Below are positions 24,209 to 36,099 of a stretch of 64,000 nucleotides of DNA, in pieces. The notes beneath the pieces are model-generated. The model searched no databases. It was given only the letters and a program-made list of their open reading frames with translations, and was not told the DNA's origin. The DNA is from Mermis nigrescens (lineage: Eukaryota; Nematoda; Enoplea; Mermithida; Mermithidae): the NCBI GenBank assembly GCA_036768485.1, contig JAVLUZ010000656.1, positions 624,470 to 688,469 of the forward strand, in the 5' to 3' direction. The translations under genes were made by a program, and so were the position numbers. Positions within the stretch are counted from its first letter, which is position 1; every line of letters begins with the position of its first letter.

Positions 24209-24462
24209 CACGCCTGGGCGGGGGGGGGTTTGAGGGTATGAACCCCGAGAAACCAAAATACCACCCAGAACCAAAATAACCCCCCATTTTTCAAAAATTT
24301 TCTCTGTGTTTTTTTGCAATTTTTTATGCCAATGGATAGTTCTAGATGAGAAACGTTGAAAATGGTGTTTTTTCCGCCATACAACAATATTAAGGCCATT
24401 TTTTACCTTTACAAAATATTTCACCCCCTCCCCAACCAGAATTTTAGTGCCGCCCACCTATG
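24209..24462 (-). mobile_element. Family B MITE, copy B2
   Basis: Reverse copy, CACGCCTGGGCGGGGG ... GCCGCCCACCTATG. It contains atgccaatggatag and gaaacgttgaaaatgg, the B core. Flanks match poorly, so the insertion duplication is eroded. Confidence 0.7.
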
Positions 24463-25224
24463 CTTTAAGAAAACTAAAACAACGGTTTTTCATTCGGCTC
24501 TCGTTCGTTTTCACGCTTATTTAAAATAATTGAACAAACTGGGACACACGCATTATACACATAATGCAAAAAACGGAATGTTAAAAAAAGCTTTGAAATT
24601 GATTTGTAGGTACGAAAGGCTGCCCTTAGGCCAATTTATTTATCTAAGGGATATAATTATGATAGTAGGTCACAGGCGGAGATTAGATAGTGGTAGTTTT
24701 GTAATACTATTGCTCAAAGCAGAAGTCGTAATAACATAACGAAAAGGCGAGTACAACAAAATTCCATTCTCCACACATGCAGATTACAGATACTCATATT
24801 GCGAGCTAATCAATAAATTAATGAGTTCCTTCCAGAGTTAAGAGTTTTCCATGTTACCTTCGCTGTTTTGGTATTCAAAAATTACAAAAAAATACTTATC
24901 AGTTTTCCTCCACCGATGATAATCGAAACCGTCCCAGAACACTGCGGAGATGTTTTTTATATATTCCGTTCGCTAATGCATTAAAACACTCAGGTGTTCT
25001 ACGTATGTCGACTTTTTATTATCTAATTTACATCTCAAAGAAAATCAAAAAGTAAATGAAAGCAAATGACAAAAAAGAAAAAGTAGTAAAAAAGTGAAGA
25101 TTCAATCATTCTATACTCGAAGAATACTAATATTTTCTCAAATACGCTTTAGAACATCTTTAAAATTCAGACACGTTAGTGTGCGATGGGTGAACTAGAC
25201 TAGATATGCATAGAATGTAGCTAA

Positions 25225-25725
25225 GAATGTAATTATTGAAAATTCGCCGGGAAAAATGGGTCAAATAAAGGCCAAAAATGGATAAAAACGAAAATTTTCT
25301 TCAAGTGTTAAATTGATCAAAAGAAACGGTGTACATAATAACGAGTTTTAACGCTATTTTAGCGCATGTTCCACTTTTTGAGGCTATTTTGGCCCAAAAA
25401 GCTAAAAGCCTAAATTTTAACTCCTACCCCCCGATCGACTGACAACCCCCAGATATCGGCCATAATATACACCCATGGTCTAGACCCTTTCAGAAATGAA
25501 AAATGGAAAATTTTCTAAGGCAAATAAGGCAAAATGAAAGCCAAAAATTGATTAAAATCAAAATTTTCTAGTAAGTGCTCAAAAATGATGAGAAATTGTA
25601 CATTAAAGTATAGTTTACGCTATTTTAGCATTTACACCAGTCTTAGAAGATATTTGGCTTCTAAAATCCTCTCTAGATGATCCCTCAGACCGACTGATTC
25701 CCGCAGACCAGTCATACCACGCAAC
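25225..25725. repeat. Two tandem family E copies
   Basis: Units at about 25225-25470 and 25471-25725 share 'aaaattttct..caagtg', 'ttttaacgctattttagc' and a C-rich end. Between them lies catggtctagaccc, an insertion-prone string in this window. Confidence 0.55.
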
Positions 25726-26021
25726 TCTCTCGGCGATTTTGTTACAAATTATCGAAAAATCATACAATTTTTTGATAACATTGCTAGAAGAGGCGCTATA
25801 GTAAGCAGGTAGATGCAGCTTAAAAAATTTGGTTCATTTTTCGCAGCTAGTTTAAATCAAAGAGTGGCTCCGCAGCGCCACGTAACTGCAATTATAATAC
25901 CAATTTAAAAATTGTTCATAAAATATAATAAACGCATGCATTTTTGCATTCAATTTAGCGATAAATATCGATGTAAATATTTGATCACCTACTATCTTTA
26001 TATATATACAAAAACACGTGG

Positions 26022-26264
26022 ATGGGCTGGGCGCCTGAGAAACAACTAAAAAAGCAAGTGGCTATGAAATTGCATGAATTCATCAAATGCGAATTTGTCT
26101 CAATTGATTTAAAAACAGGCAAATTGACGAAAATTCCGATTCTGACAACGAATATCGTGTATACAAGGGAAACAATTGTTTCGTGCGCTTATAAAGCAAA
26201 CGCTGAAAATTTGACATTGACAAATCCTCAAATTTGGCGTTTTCGTGTCGAATATAACACATAG
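26022..26264 (+). CDS. Hypothetical small protein, weak
   Basis: An 80-codon frame from ATG (cgtggATGG) to TAG. Its body is mixed in composition, with TNIVYTRETIVSCAYKA, and it has no signal peptide or known motif. A TATA-like run of TA steps lies about 25 bp upstream. A second short frame (26467-26652) is lysine-rich and less convincing. I cannot tell these from chance frames without homology or expression data. Confidence 0.22.
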   Translation: MGWAPEKQLKKQVAMKLHEFIKCEFVSIDLKTGKLTKIPILTTNIVYTRETIVSCAYKANAENLTLTNPQIWRFRVEYNT

Positions 26265-26904
26265 CATAAAATATGAGCTATGTACATGATGTAGTGTAGG
26301 TACCAAACTTAAGTTATATTTGGCGCATGTGTTTCTTATTCATGCTAGCTCGACACATACACACATGTTATATATATATAGGTCTCATGTTTACCAGATA
26401 TGTAAATAATTTATCGGATGCACATAAAATGGAAAATGCAAATCCATTTGAAATGAAAGGCAAAGAATGAAATTGCACGTAACACGAGAAAAACAATTTT
26501 TAATAAAAATAAAAGTGACAGCAATATTCGGCAAAAACAATAAATCGTGTAATATCATCGAAAGACATTCAAAGCGACGAAAGATTAATAAACAAGTAAA
26601 AAACATGATTTTTCGATGTTCCTTTGATTATCACAAAGATTACGGAAAATAAGTAAAAAATTATTTTAAGAAAAAGAATTTCGACGATTTTTGACGGTGA
26701 CTAGGTCCGGTTCAGAAGGCAACGATTTTACATAATCGAGGCATGGTCGTTAATCATCATTCAAGAAAAATTATGTAGGCACGAATGATTCTTGAGGCTA
26801 CGTTGCTACCGTATTTGCACGTCGTTTTCAGCGTGCAATGAATTATTTTGAAAGTCTTTGAACATCCCTAAAAAGAACTAGAAGGATTCAGAACATGAGA
26901 CTTA

Positions 26905-27071
26905 TAGTCTGTTTCACATAAGTTTATGTATAAATTTAAAGAATTTTTAGGAAAGTAAGCCGACGAATTGCGATAATTATATATCAAATCAATACTATAA
27001 TAACCATCTGTCGCTTTATTGTCAGGACAGAGTTCCTAAAATTTATGCCCAAACTTGTGTGAAACAGACGA
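26905..27071. mobile_element. Family K mariner-like MITE, copy K3
   Basis: Inverted ends TAGTCTGTTTCACATAAG ... CTTGTGTGAAACAGAC, with TA steps at the boundaries. The body contains an inner inverted pair built on cgacgaattgcgataatt. Confidence 0.5.
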
Positions 27072-27616
27072 GTAAAGTATATACCTTATGGGGGCAGCCA
27101 AATTGGAAAAAAATCAGATCGAGTGAGATTGAGTGAAATTAGCACAAAAATATCTAACTATTTCGCTGCTTTCGACTTTGAAAATAAAACCTACATACTG
27201 GAATGACCACCCAAAGTTTGAAACGGATTTTAGAGCATATCATAACGTTTTTCAAAGCGTAGCATAACGTTTTTCAAACTTTTTCAGGCAAGTTTCATCT
27301 TAGAATATCTATCTAAAACCCTTAATTTTATCAAAATTTATCGAGATTGGTTGCTGAGTTCATCTAAAAAACAGCCACTACACTGAATGGTACTATTCGA
27401 TGAAGGGTTGCAGGAGGTACCTACTTGTCTTGACATGCACTTACACTGCAGGCGCATGAGGTCATCTAGTTTGCCTTAATTTTTCTGAAAGGACAATGAA
27501 AACCGATTATTTATTATTTTTACTCCTTTCATAAGTATTAATGGATCAAAAGTTACCAGCATAAATTCATCAAATTTGTCATTTTGTGCGATAACCCCGT
27601 GCAAGCGAATCGATTT

Positions 27617-27774
27617 TAGTCTGTTCAAAAATTTTGTGCATAAATTTTAAGGACAATTTCTGACAATAAGCCGACAGATTGCGATTATAGCATTGATTTG
27701 ATATTTATTTATCGTAATCTGTCGGCTTATTTTCGAAAGAATTCTTAAAATTTATGCCCAAGTGAAACAGACTA
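27617..27774. mobile_element. Family K mariner-like MITE, copy K4
   Basis: Ends TAGTCTGTT ... AAACAGACTA. Inside is a near-perfect palindrome: aataagccgacagattgcga against tcgtaatctgtcggcttatt. TA lies at the outer edge on the right. Confidence 0.55.
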
Positions 27775-27869
27775 TATTTCGTTGATGATAATGAAAGTCA
27801 TTTTTATCAAAGGCTCCGCGATAAGGACGCGCTCCTGGAATAAACTTCATCCTGTTATGTGCGGACCGT

Positions 27870-28280
27870 GGGTGATTTAGGATTCCCTCAAGGGACGGAA
27901 GCGGTAGGTACCTTAACTTTTCACAAAACAGTCGAAAATATGTCCAAAATTCGCATATATGTAAGCATAAAAGCACTTTTTCGGCGTTTTACGTTATCTA
28001 TTTTTTTAAATTTAAAATCACTTTTGACACAATGATTTTCCGACAACTTTTAATAAGTTCGATGGTGTTGCCCGAAAAAAACAATTAAAATTCTTTGACT
28101 CTAAGGAAAATCCGGCATTTACCGCTAGATTTCCTGTATTCGTAGCAATTAAGGCGAAGCATCGAAAAGCTTTTTTAAAATTTATGCTTAGAAAAGTGCT
28201 AAAATAAGTTTTTCTGCTCCAGAAATCTTTTTAGGAATCACTAAAATGTTTACTGCTGAATATTTTGGGGAACAAAAAAT
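27870..28280. mobile_element. Family D fragment, copy D4, interrupted by B3
   Basis: D body strings: cacaaaacagtcgaaaatatgtcc, ggcgttttacgttatc, and tactgctgaatattttgggg near the right. The right part continues past B3 (28505 onwards, ggccgcccagaaag), so B3 inserted into it. Confidence 0.5.
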
Positions 28281-28288
28281 GATTCCAG

Positions 28289-28496
28289 GCATGGGCATCA
28301 CCTGAATTCTGGGGAAGGGGTGGAATATTTTTCAAAGGTCAAAAAATGGTTCTAAAATGGTGGTATGGCAGAATATATATAGAAAAATTTTCAAAAATTG
28401 AATTCTAGGGCGGTATTTTAGTTTCTGGGGATTGGGTATTTGGCCTCCCGCGGGAAGTTGCATATCCCCTAACCCCCTCCCCCTTCACACACCTCT
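28289..28496 (+). mobile_element. Family B MITE, copy B3
   Basis: Flanked by the exact 8-bp duplication GATTCCAG (28281-28288, 28497-28504). The 208-bp body has the B core aaaaattgaattctagg and a C-rich right end. Confidence 0.75.
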
Positions 28497-28657
28497 GATT
28501 CCAGGCCGCCCAGAAAGCAAAAATGTATCATAAAAAGAACTCCGAAAAATATGAGAAAGAAGGATCGTCGGCGGTCAAAAATCATTGCAAATTAAATACT
28601 CATGTAAACATGCCTTATCTCGTCAATTCTTCTGGGGCAATGGAGGTGGGTGGCTGC

Positions 28658-28910
28658 CACACATGGTGTGGGGGAGCTTTGAGGGGAACTGTGCACTTCC
28701 TAGAAGGCCAAATACCCCCAGAAACCAAAATATCCCATAAATCAATTTTTGAAAATCTTTTCGCAATTTTTGATGCCAATAAATAGTGCTCAGTAAGAAA
28801 CATTAAAAAATGGTGTTTGTTTCGTCATACCACCATTTTTAAGACCATTTTTTACCTTTAAGAACCTTGCACAACTTCCCCCTCCTGAATTTCTGTACAG
28901 TCCATGCATG
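28658..28910 (-). mobile_element. Family B MITE, copy B4
   Basis: Reverse copy of 253 bp, CACACATGGTGTGGGG ... GTCCATGCATG. The flanking duplication is GTGGCTGC/GTGGCCGC (28650-28657, 28911-28918), 7 of 8 matching. Confidence 0.75.
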
Positions 28911-29233
28911 GTGGCCGCCCCCACTCTTTCCATCCTCTTCTGAATGCGGATATTGTGTGAAGTTCTAAGTGTAAGCACAAAAATTTTAAAGGCCAAAAGG
29001 GACAAAAAAATTGCTGATATGGGCAAGTAACTGTCGTCTAAATGTGACAGGAATTCCGTTTTTTATTTGCATTTATTAGAAAATTTCAAAACTCGTTGCA
29101 TTCAGATACTCGTACGTACAAATGCAAGTTGGTGATTTTCCCTAAGATTTCAAAACTTCCTCTTTCAAAAGCTTCTCCCGATAGCGTACCTACTGGGCAG
29201 TATGGAAGTTGCAATGGCCAATGACTGGGGACG

Positions 29234-29582
29234 CATACTTGGGCAGCAACTGAATTCTAGAGGAGTCTACGGGCTAAATCGTCAAAAATAGCCACTAACA
29301 AGTGAATTTTGGGGCCTACCGAATTCAGGGGAAAGGTCTATCAGATTCTAATTTTGATTTTTCAAATGTCAACAAATAGCCTTAAAAATAGCGGTATGGC
29401 GAAAATACACCATTTTTCAATGTTTCTCATCGAGCACTATCCATTCGAATTAAAAAATTGCGAAAAAAACGAGAAAAAATTTTAAAAAATTGATTTCTTG
29501 GGGGTTTTTTTTGTTTCTGGGGTGGTTCGGTTTCTCGGGGTGGGGTGCATCCCCCGAACGCCTTCCCCCACGCCTAGGTATG
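29234..29582 (+). mobile_element. Chimeric G/B MITE, copy B5
   Basis: Starts CATACTTGGGCAGCAACTG, continues as family G sequence for about 130 bp, then switches to an ordinary B body ending cacgcctaggtatg. Either two elements recombined or a B copy carries G sequence. Confidence 0.55.
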
Positions 29583-30748
29583 ATCCACTCTCCACATTGC
29601 TTAAAATGTCATTATTTCGTCATGACATTCAAGTTTAAAATGACTACGAAACTGATGTAAACTAGCAGGACAGGAGTGACAATCAATGGTTGCAAGTCGA
29701 GGTAGGATCAACTTTATCAAGAAAAAAGCAGACAAAGCCACTCTCGTAGCTTAATTTATTTACTTTAAAATTAAGAAAAAAATTCACGCAAAATGGAGGA
29801 AAAGAACCTCTAGAAAAGCTAAAACAAGAATAAAGTTTTAAACTAATCTTTTGATTAATTTTTTATTTTGCTTTATTTCTAAGAATAGATAACTTCTAAA
29901 AAAACCCAGTTTGCGAAAAAGCATAAATCACTTGAACACGTTCTTAAGTGATAATTCAGGTGCATAAAAACAGTGTCAAAAATTCGCTAATATCTATGCC
30001 AGAAATTCCTACATTAAATTTCTACATCACTGATATTTGTTCGTTGCAAAAATAGCTCTAAATCTTTCTTCCAATGTGAAATAGACTTTCTATTCTGTGC
30101 TAGGTACATGTACACAGAATGGAGGAAGTTGTGTAGATTTCCAACCCCTCCTTTGCATAAACTGAGTCTTACATATTCCATTATTTATTGGCTCTCATAA
30201 GTCATTGCTTACTGAATAGAATGTTCCTAACGTACCTACGAGTACTATTTGCATAAATTAAGGCTGGCTCACATAAACGGTTTTCTACGTAAATATCGAT
30301 AATGCTGTGCTCAGGTGTGTGAATTGAAGGAAAACACTTTATTCCTTGATTACTTAGTATTTTATCATTTGGTTCAAAAGCTCAAAGTTAGACGGAAATT
30401 TAGCATTTACTAGTGTTATAGATCGAACTGTCAGAATCATTGATCATAACATTTGTGCCTTACCATGTGACGTAGCAAGACCTAAATTATTACTGAATTT
30501 AATAGATATACCATCCAAAATCAAAAATTTGATCGGAGATTGAAAGTTATAGTCCGAAAGTTGTAGAGAATATTTGTCCTGAAGATCATGTCAAAAGAAC
30601 TGTGTTAAAGTATAAAAAAGTCTTTATTACGATTTAAGCATAGGAGAGATACGAGTATATGAACATTTAAAGAGCCTAATATTGGTGAAGGCCGGTTTCC
30701 GGTACTTTTTACCATTGACTGAAATGGATTTATTTTTATATCATTTAG

Positions 30749-30952
30749 ACCGATTTGTACGCGAATTTCAATCGAGAGGACAGAAATACTGGCTCTTGTG
30801 TCCACTACACCTTCGTTAATACGACCACTTGCTTTTATCGGTATGCATGGGACGGTCTTACTAATGCCTCTGATGTGCTGTTTAAAGAAAAATCACGATT
30901 CAACTTATTGCTTACATCGAAAATTGATTTTGAAAAATATGCGCTAGAATAG
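30749..30952 (+). CDS. Terminal exon of an unrecognised gene
   Basis: The acceptor tttatttttatatcatttag ends at 30748. From there 67 codons are open to TAG in phase 0. The product part includes TGSCVHYTFVNTTTCFYRYA and WDGLTNASDVLFKEK. It has two cysteines and two N-glycosylation sequons (NTT, NAS), which suggests an extracellular or lumenal segment. Upstream exons are not identified. It ends 167 bp from the stop of the minus-strand transmembrane exon, so the two genes would be tail-to-tail. I do not recognise the family, and the exon rests on acceptor, phase and composition. Confidence 0.35.
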   Translation, partial: TDLYANFNREDRNTGSCVHYTFVNTTTCFYRYAWDGLTNASDVLFKEKSRFNLLLTSKIDFEKYALE

Positions 30953-31119
30953 TATATGCATGCTTTTCGTTTGGTGCAGATCTAACTATCTTATTACCCT
31001 TAATTTTTGAGTCCTCATTCAATGACTCAATAGCTTGTTTTGGCAGTTTTTCATGATTATTGATCTCTTTTTCTGATTCGACTGGCGTATTGAAGGTTTT
31101 TAGCTCAATTGTTGACTTT

Positions 31120-31382
31120 TCACTCGGAAGGAGGGATATACGAAAACGTTTTTATCTGCTCACGGTGTGATAGGCGTTGATATTGAGAATGGAGTTCGTC
31201 ATTTGTTTGCCTACTTGCCTGTAGCTCATCAGCCATAGATCGTACACGATTTTGCCTTTTTTGATAGCAACAGCTCCAAACGAGTAAGTATAAAATATAC
31301 GCTGAACCAACTGTGAATAGAAGTGCTAAGAGAAGTGCAAATATATTTGCGAGAGCCTGATAGCTGCCGCTTAGTATATGAC
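31120..31382 (-). CDS. Terminal exon with a transmembrane segment and cytoplasmic tail
   Basis: After an AG at 31383-31384, 86 codons are open to TGA at 31120-31122. A hydrophobic run ANIFALLLALLFTVGSAYIL followed by YLLVW fills about residues 12-36 of the exon. Then comes CCYQKRQ, a cysteine pair plus positive charges as at an inner membrane face, and then a polar tail MADELQASRQTNDELHSQYQ that could be coiled coil, ending SYIPPSE. This suggests a type I membrane protein whose ectodomain lies in upstream minus-strand exons not identified here. The acceptor's pyrimidine tract is poor. I do not recognise the family. Confidence 0.42.
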
Positions 31383-31890
31383 CTGTCTAGCTTTCCAGCT
31401 CTCACTCGCGTTGTTATAATTACAAACTTTAACAAGCACAATTTAAGAGATAATTTCAAATTAAACGCTTACGCTTAAAATACCTGGTTTTTTCAATTCG
31501 CATACTATCGATGCTAAAACTTTGCATTATGTTAAAAAGCCCAATCAAGGCAGCATTCAATCAGGGGGGGCAAAAAGAGGGCGAAATTGGGAAAGAATGA
31601 ACAAGAAAAATTTTGAAACACTAAAAATCAAAGTCTTCATTCAACGACCGCAAATTGTCAATTATGGCATTCTTCATACCATTTATACCAATTTTTAAGA
31701 AGCTCATTTTGGCCCACGAAAGTGTTTGGTTGACTCCTTCATAGACCGTTAACATCGGTTACTGTTCACCTGCAAATTTAAACCGTACCACCTGAGAGGG
31801 TGGCTATGCTGATAAAAAATTTCAACTTCGAAAACTTTGTCTAATACCGCTTAAAATTACAGCTCGATTCGCTTGAAAAAAGCGAAAGAT

Positions 31891-32320
31891 ATGGTCCAAA
31901 ACCTCAGTATCTTTCTTATCGTGGCCATTTGTCGTGCCGGTGTGAAGGTCTCAGCTCCTCCATCTAATCGTACCTACGACATTATCGCCAATCGTCAGGC
32001 TAATCTTGTAAGTCATTTCGCGCTGTCCGAAGTACGTTTACTGTGTATCATCAGGTTTGTTTTGAAGCCGAGATTTAAAAAAGGGATAGTAAATAAATAA
32101 AATGCAAACGGCGAAACACAATTTTTAGATTTTGATTAAAGGAAATCATTTGTTCGGATCTCGGTGCGGCTTGCGCTTGCTTCGGAATTTCGACAATAGC
32201 TCCCCAAATAGCAACCGGTGTATCGGCTGTCAATTGCGTGGTGTCATGCACGTATATCGGCGCGGGCCTCTGCTGCGCAGCGGCAGCGCCTTGCCATAAG
32301 ATTGTTATGGACAGATTGAG
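31891..32320 (+). CDS. Secreted cysteine-rich small protein (exons 1 and 2)
   Basis: Exon 1 (31891-32007) starts MVQNLSIFLIVAICRAG, a signal peptide, and ends RQANL at a consensus donor CTT|GTAAGT in phase 0. An acceptor-like aaattacag at 31861 suggests a spliced leader. Exon 2 (32142-32320) follows acceptor gattaaag in phase 0. It encodes EIICSDLGAACACFGIST, then a run with eight cysteines in all: C-x6-C-x-C-x18-C-x3-C-x8-CC-x5-C. It ends DRL at donor GAG|GTATGT. Exon 2 is sharply GC-rich and the composition change coincides with its splice sites. A candidate terminal exon at 34132 (acceptor atttctttcag) would add RIIRTPAF and a stop. The paired cysteines suggest a disulfide-bonded secreted peptide. 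I do not recognise the family. An antisense frame of 97 codons overlaps exon 2 and is the main alternative. Confidence 0.5.
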
Positions 32321-33432
32321 GTATGTTGCGTATTTGAAACAAATGAAATCTCTTACGCATTTGAGCATGATGGTCTGGCTTGGCCTCTAGTCAGAGTTTG
32401 AAAGACCCTCTTGGATCCGGAAGACATAAAACTGAATTTTCAAATTTTTCCTCTTTTTTCCTGATTTCCTATGCCAGCGAATAGCGTTTGATATGAAAGT
32501 TGAAAAATGGCCTGCTCCTCCTGCTCCTACCATCGATTTTCGGCGCTTTTTCGCATCAAACAAGTTTTGAAGCCCATATTTTCAGAATCTAGGCTGTTTT
32601 CAAATACGAGTACTACTTTAGTAAGAGCAGGTACCCTTATTGTGAATAACAGGCCTCGCCTAATCCTGAATTAGAGACATGGAACAGAATGCAACTTGTA
32701 TTTCTCATGCTTTCGAACGTTCCGCAATTCAACGTATTTCTTGACAAGATGTTTGTATCCTAGAAAATCTCGATAAATCTAAATAATTGAGAAGGCTGCT
32801 CAGTTCGATTGGTTGCATGGCCGGGAATCCGGCAGGGTCTGTAACTTATTATTTTCTTGTAGCTAAATTCATACACTTATATCATTAGTCGGGAAAGCTG
32901 CACGGTTAGAAAAGCCTAATTACGTATAGGTTTAATTAATAAGACGCAGCTGTGAGCACGCTCGGAGGTGAAATTTTTCAAAAAGCATTTTGTTTCATTT
33001 TTTATTTATTTATTTTCTTATTTTTATCTTCTCTTATTCAAAATTCAAGAGGGCCCTACGGTTTTTTGTTTTCTTCACCATCTTTTCATGCCAATGGTAA
33101 GAGCTTAATAAAAAAATGTCAAAAAATGGCGTTGTTTTGCCCTATTCCTAATTTTTCGATCTTTTAACATTTTTTGGATTTTCGGACTCTACCGAGACCC
33201 AAAATCTAGACTTTAATTATATACCAATAAAATACGATTTCACTTACTATTTACTTTCTTATTGAAATACCTTTATCTTCTTTATTATGCTATGCAATTC
33301 AGGGTCAGCAGTTGGGAAGCACCCGATTCTGGGCCCCCAGTCATCTGCCAGCCGGGTAAAAATTTGTTTTTATCAAAATTTATTTTAGTTTTAAATTTTA
33401 TTGTCTTACTTCAATGATGTCAGATACGACTG

Positions 33433-33434
33433 AA

Positions 33435-33465
<31 letters not shown>

Positions 33466-33592
33466 ATGCATAAACAAATAAATAAATACAAAAATAAATA
33501 TAGAAATGTATAAATAAACAAATAAATAGGAAATAAAGAATTATATAAATAAATAAACAAGTAAATAAATAAATAATTAAATCTAATAACAA
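33433..33592. repeat. (AAAT)n microsatellite
   Basis: Runs of aaataaataaat with occasional aaac and aaag units. The long antisense frame here is rich in Tyr/Ile/Phe only because of the repeat. Confidence 0.9.
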
Positions 33593-34131
33593 ATCTGTAG
33601 AATAATAATGAAAATTAAGGATTATATATTTGACTAGGTGAAAGTTGAAAAAGCAACTTGTTCAAAGTGATTACGTTTTGCAAGCGTTTCTATTTCCTAT
33701 TAGTATTCTTTAGCCTTTTGAATTACTTTTTTTAGGTTTTGCATCTATTTCAACCGAATATGCTACGCTATTTCATGCTGCGTCACAATTTTTTCTCAAT
33801 ATATCAATAACATGAAAAATTGATATAACACAGGTGAAAATTATTATGAAAAGTAACGTTTGTGTGATTAATATTAATAAATTTCATATGTACAAACCTA
33901 AAAGATACGAGTAAAAATTTTACAAACTAGAAAGCATTTTGAGAAATATTCCTTTTTAAAAATCTGCTCCTGATAGATATACGGACTACAAATCAATTAA
34001 GGAGAGTTGTGCATGCGCATGATTAAATAATTTTTGTAGATTAAGCATAGCAAAATCGTCTTAGATGTGTTACTTTGTATAAAATGTTAGTTATTTTTCT
34101 GAGCTCGTCAAAGTGCATCTATTTCTTTCAG

Positions 34132-34178
34132 AATTATCAGAACTCCCGCCTTTTAACCTCTCAGGCTCCTATTCCGAG
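34132..34178 (+). other. Candidate 47-nt exon
   Basis: A strong acceptor gcatctatttctttcag (ends 34131) and donor CCGAG|GTAAAT (34179) frame 47 nt. Read in the phase left by the exon ending at 32320 it gives RIIRTPAF then a stop. Read in phase 0 it stays open (NYQNSRLLTSQAPIP). Either could be a terminal or internal exon of the cysteine-rich gene. Confidence 0.3.
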
Positions 34179-34289
34179 GTAAATTCATCATGTATGGAAG
34201 TCCATTGCGTAAGCTGTATTTTTTCATCCGTTCGCAATCATCAGATGCGCAACATGACTTGTCTGGGGATCAGTCGGTCTGGGTATGTC

Positions 34290-35015
34290 ATACGGACACT
34301 CCAGAGCATTGATGCACAGCATGATTGATCTAGAGCGATCAGCCGGTCTAAAGGAGATCAAGAATTTAGCTTTTTTGGGCTAAAATGACCTCAAAAACTG
34401 TTATAAGCGCCAAAATAGCTTTAAAACTGTGTCGCCAAAATAGCGTTAAAACTGTGTGGTCAATTTAAAGCACTATTCAAGAGAATTTTCAAATTTTATC
34501 CGTTTTTTGCCTTCATTTTGCCTAATTTCCCCCCAGAAAATTCCCAGAAGGCCGGATACCCTATTCAAAAGAACCAAAATACCCCTCCCCCCACAGAATT
34601 CAATTTTTAGAAGACTTTTTCTTGCTATTTCGCGATTTTTTTTGATGCGAATGGATAGTGCTCAATGAGAAACGTTAAAAAAAGTGCTTTTTCCACCATA
34701 CCACCATTTTCAAGACTATTTTTTGACCTCTTGAATAATCATGCACCTCCTGAATTTTAGTGCTGCCCACCTGTGGTCTAGACCCCTGAACCCCCTTTCC
34801 TCACGTGCATGTCTGGTCCTGAGCCGAAATGACCTGGAAAGCTCGCTTAGATGCTAAAATAGCGTAAAACGATGTAACGTTGGTCTTCTAGTTAATTTCC
34901 AGCACTTTTACAAAAAAATTTTAGATTCTTATTTATTTTTGGCCTTTATGTTGCTATATTTTTGATAGTTTTCTATTGTATATTCTAGGGACTTAGACAG
35001 CAAACCCATTATGTG
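34290..35015. repeat. Family E and B6 cluster
   Basis: E-type sequence at about 34345-34545 (tagcgttaaaactgtgtggtc). A truncated reverse family B copy B6 at about 34545-34775 ends gctgcccacctgtg next to GTCTAGAC. More E sequence follows to about 35015 (gcacgtgcatgtctggtcc near its start). Confidence 0.55.
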
Positions 35016-35027
35016 CAGGTCCGGTTG

Positions 35028-35522
35028 CAGTGGCGGATCCAAGATTTTCCGACAGGGGTGGGGCGGAACCCAAAAATTTCCTATAAGTGTCAAACATTGT
35101 CCACAAATTTGTATATTAATCTTAAAGTACGGCTTTTTTGCTGTCTTTTGATGGGCAGAATTATTTCTGATGCAGAAAAGTAATAAATATTGTGATATTT
35201 TTCAAAGTTTTTTTACAAAGAAATCGTCGCAAATCGCCGGAAAACACTCGAGAAATTATTGTAATAGGCACGAGATCTTTGTTCTGTACAAAAATTACTC
35301 TTCTAACGTAAGCTAAAGTTTTTTGAGCGCCAAGAGAGTCAATAAATGACATTATTGAATACTATCCCGGCACGGAGCGCCAGAAAAACTTGAAAAAATC
35401 ATGATAAAAATATCTAAAATCATCAAGAAATGTACATCATATTCTTCATTGCGCCCAAATATTTTTTGACGATAGGGGGAGGTGCAGCCGCCTTCCCCCG
35501 CCCCGCTCAAAATCCACGAGTG
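35028..35522. mobile_element. Family D MITE, copy D5
   Basis: CAGTGGCGGATCCAAG ... AAATCCACGAGTG. Central ggcacggagcgcc lies near 35371. The right flank is GTTGCAAC, and the left flank does not match it. Confidence 0.65.
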
Positions 35523-36099
35523 GTTGCAACACCTATTTGAATGTAATCAAATTTTGCGAATGAATTAAGGGTTAAATTTTAAATTGATTGGCATCTGACA
35601 TTTGTGTAACCTTTCCATTTTGTAAATACGAAGTAAAAAGCAATTTTCCTAGTTTTAATGTTATAATTAATTTTTAATGGAATTTTGCAACTAAAACTTG
35701 ATTTCAAGGACGTAAGAATAATCTGTCTAGAATCTGTAATTATTTCTTTCATCACAAATACAACCCATTATTTTATATTGTTCTAATAGCTTTATCATAG
35801 TTTTGAAAAGGCAAACCCATTTCACATGGCTCTAGATCATTTCTAAATGAGTAAAATATTACCTTTTTTATTAAATCTAATCTATATACAGAAGAATTTA
35901 TTCTGTGCGTTTGATTTCGGCTTTAATAAAGTAATTTATTATTAGTATCTAAAATGTAAGTCCCAAAGTATTTATGCGAATAAATGCACCACGATTTATT
36001 AAGATTATGTTTATAGTTGTACTAGTTGAGCTGCCCGGCGTTGCCCGGGCTGAACTTAGGCCTGATAGCTATATGGAATTGATATGTCTCTTGTATTTT

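Noticed and set aside
32075..32368. Antisense 97-codon frame overlapping exon 2 of the cysteine-rich gene
   Set aside because: It has an ATG and a hydrophobic start, but no good donor. The GC step matches plus-strand splice sites rather than its ends.
33398..33592. Membrane-protein-like frame rich in Tyr, Ile, Leu and Phe
   Set aside because: It is the (AAAT)n microsatellite read in antisense.
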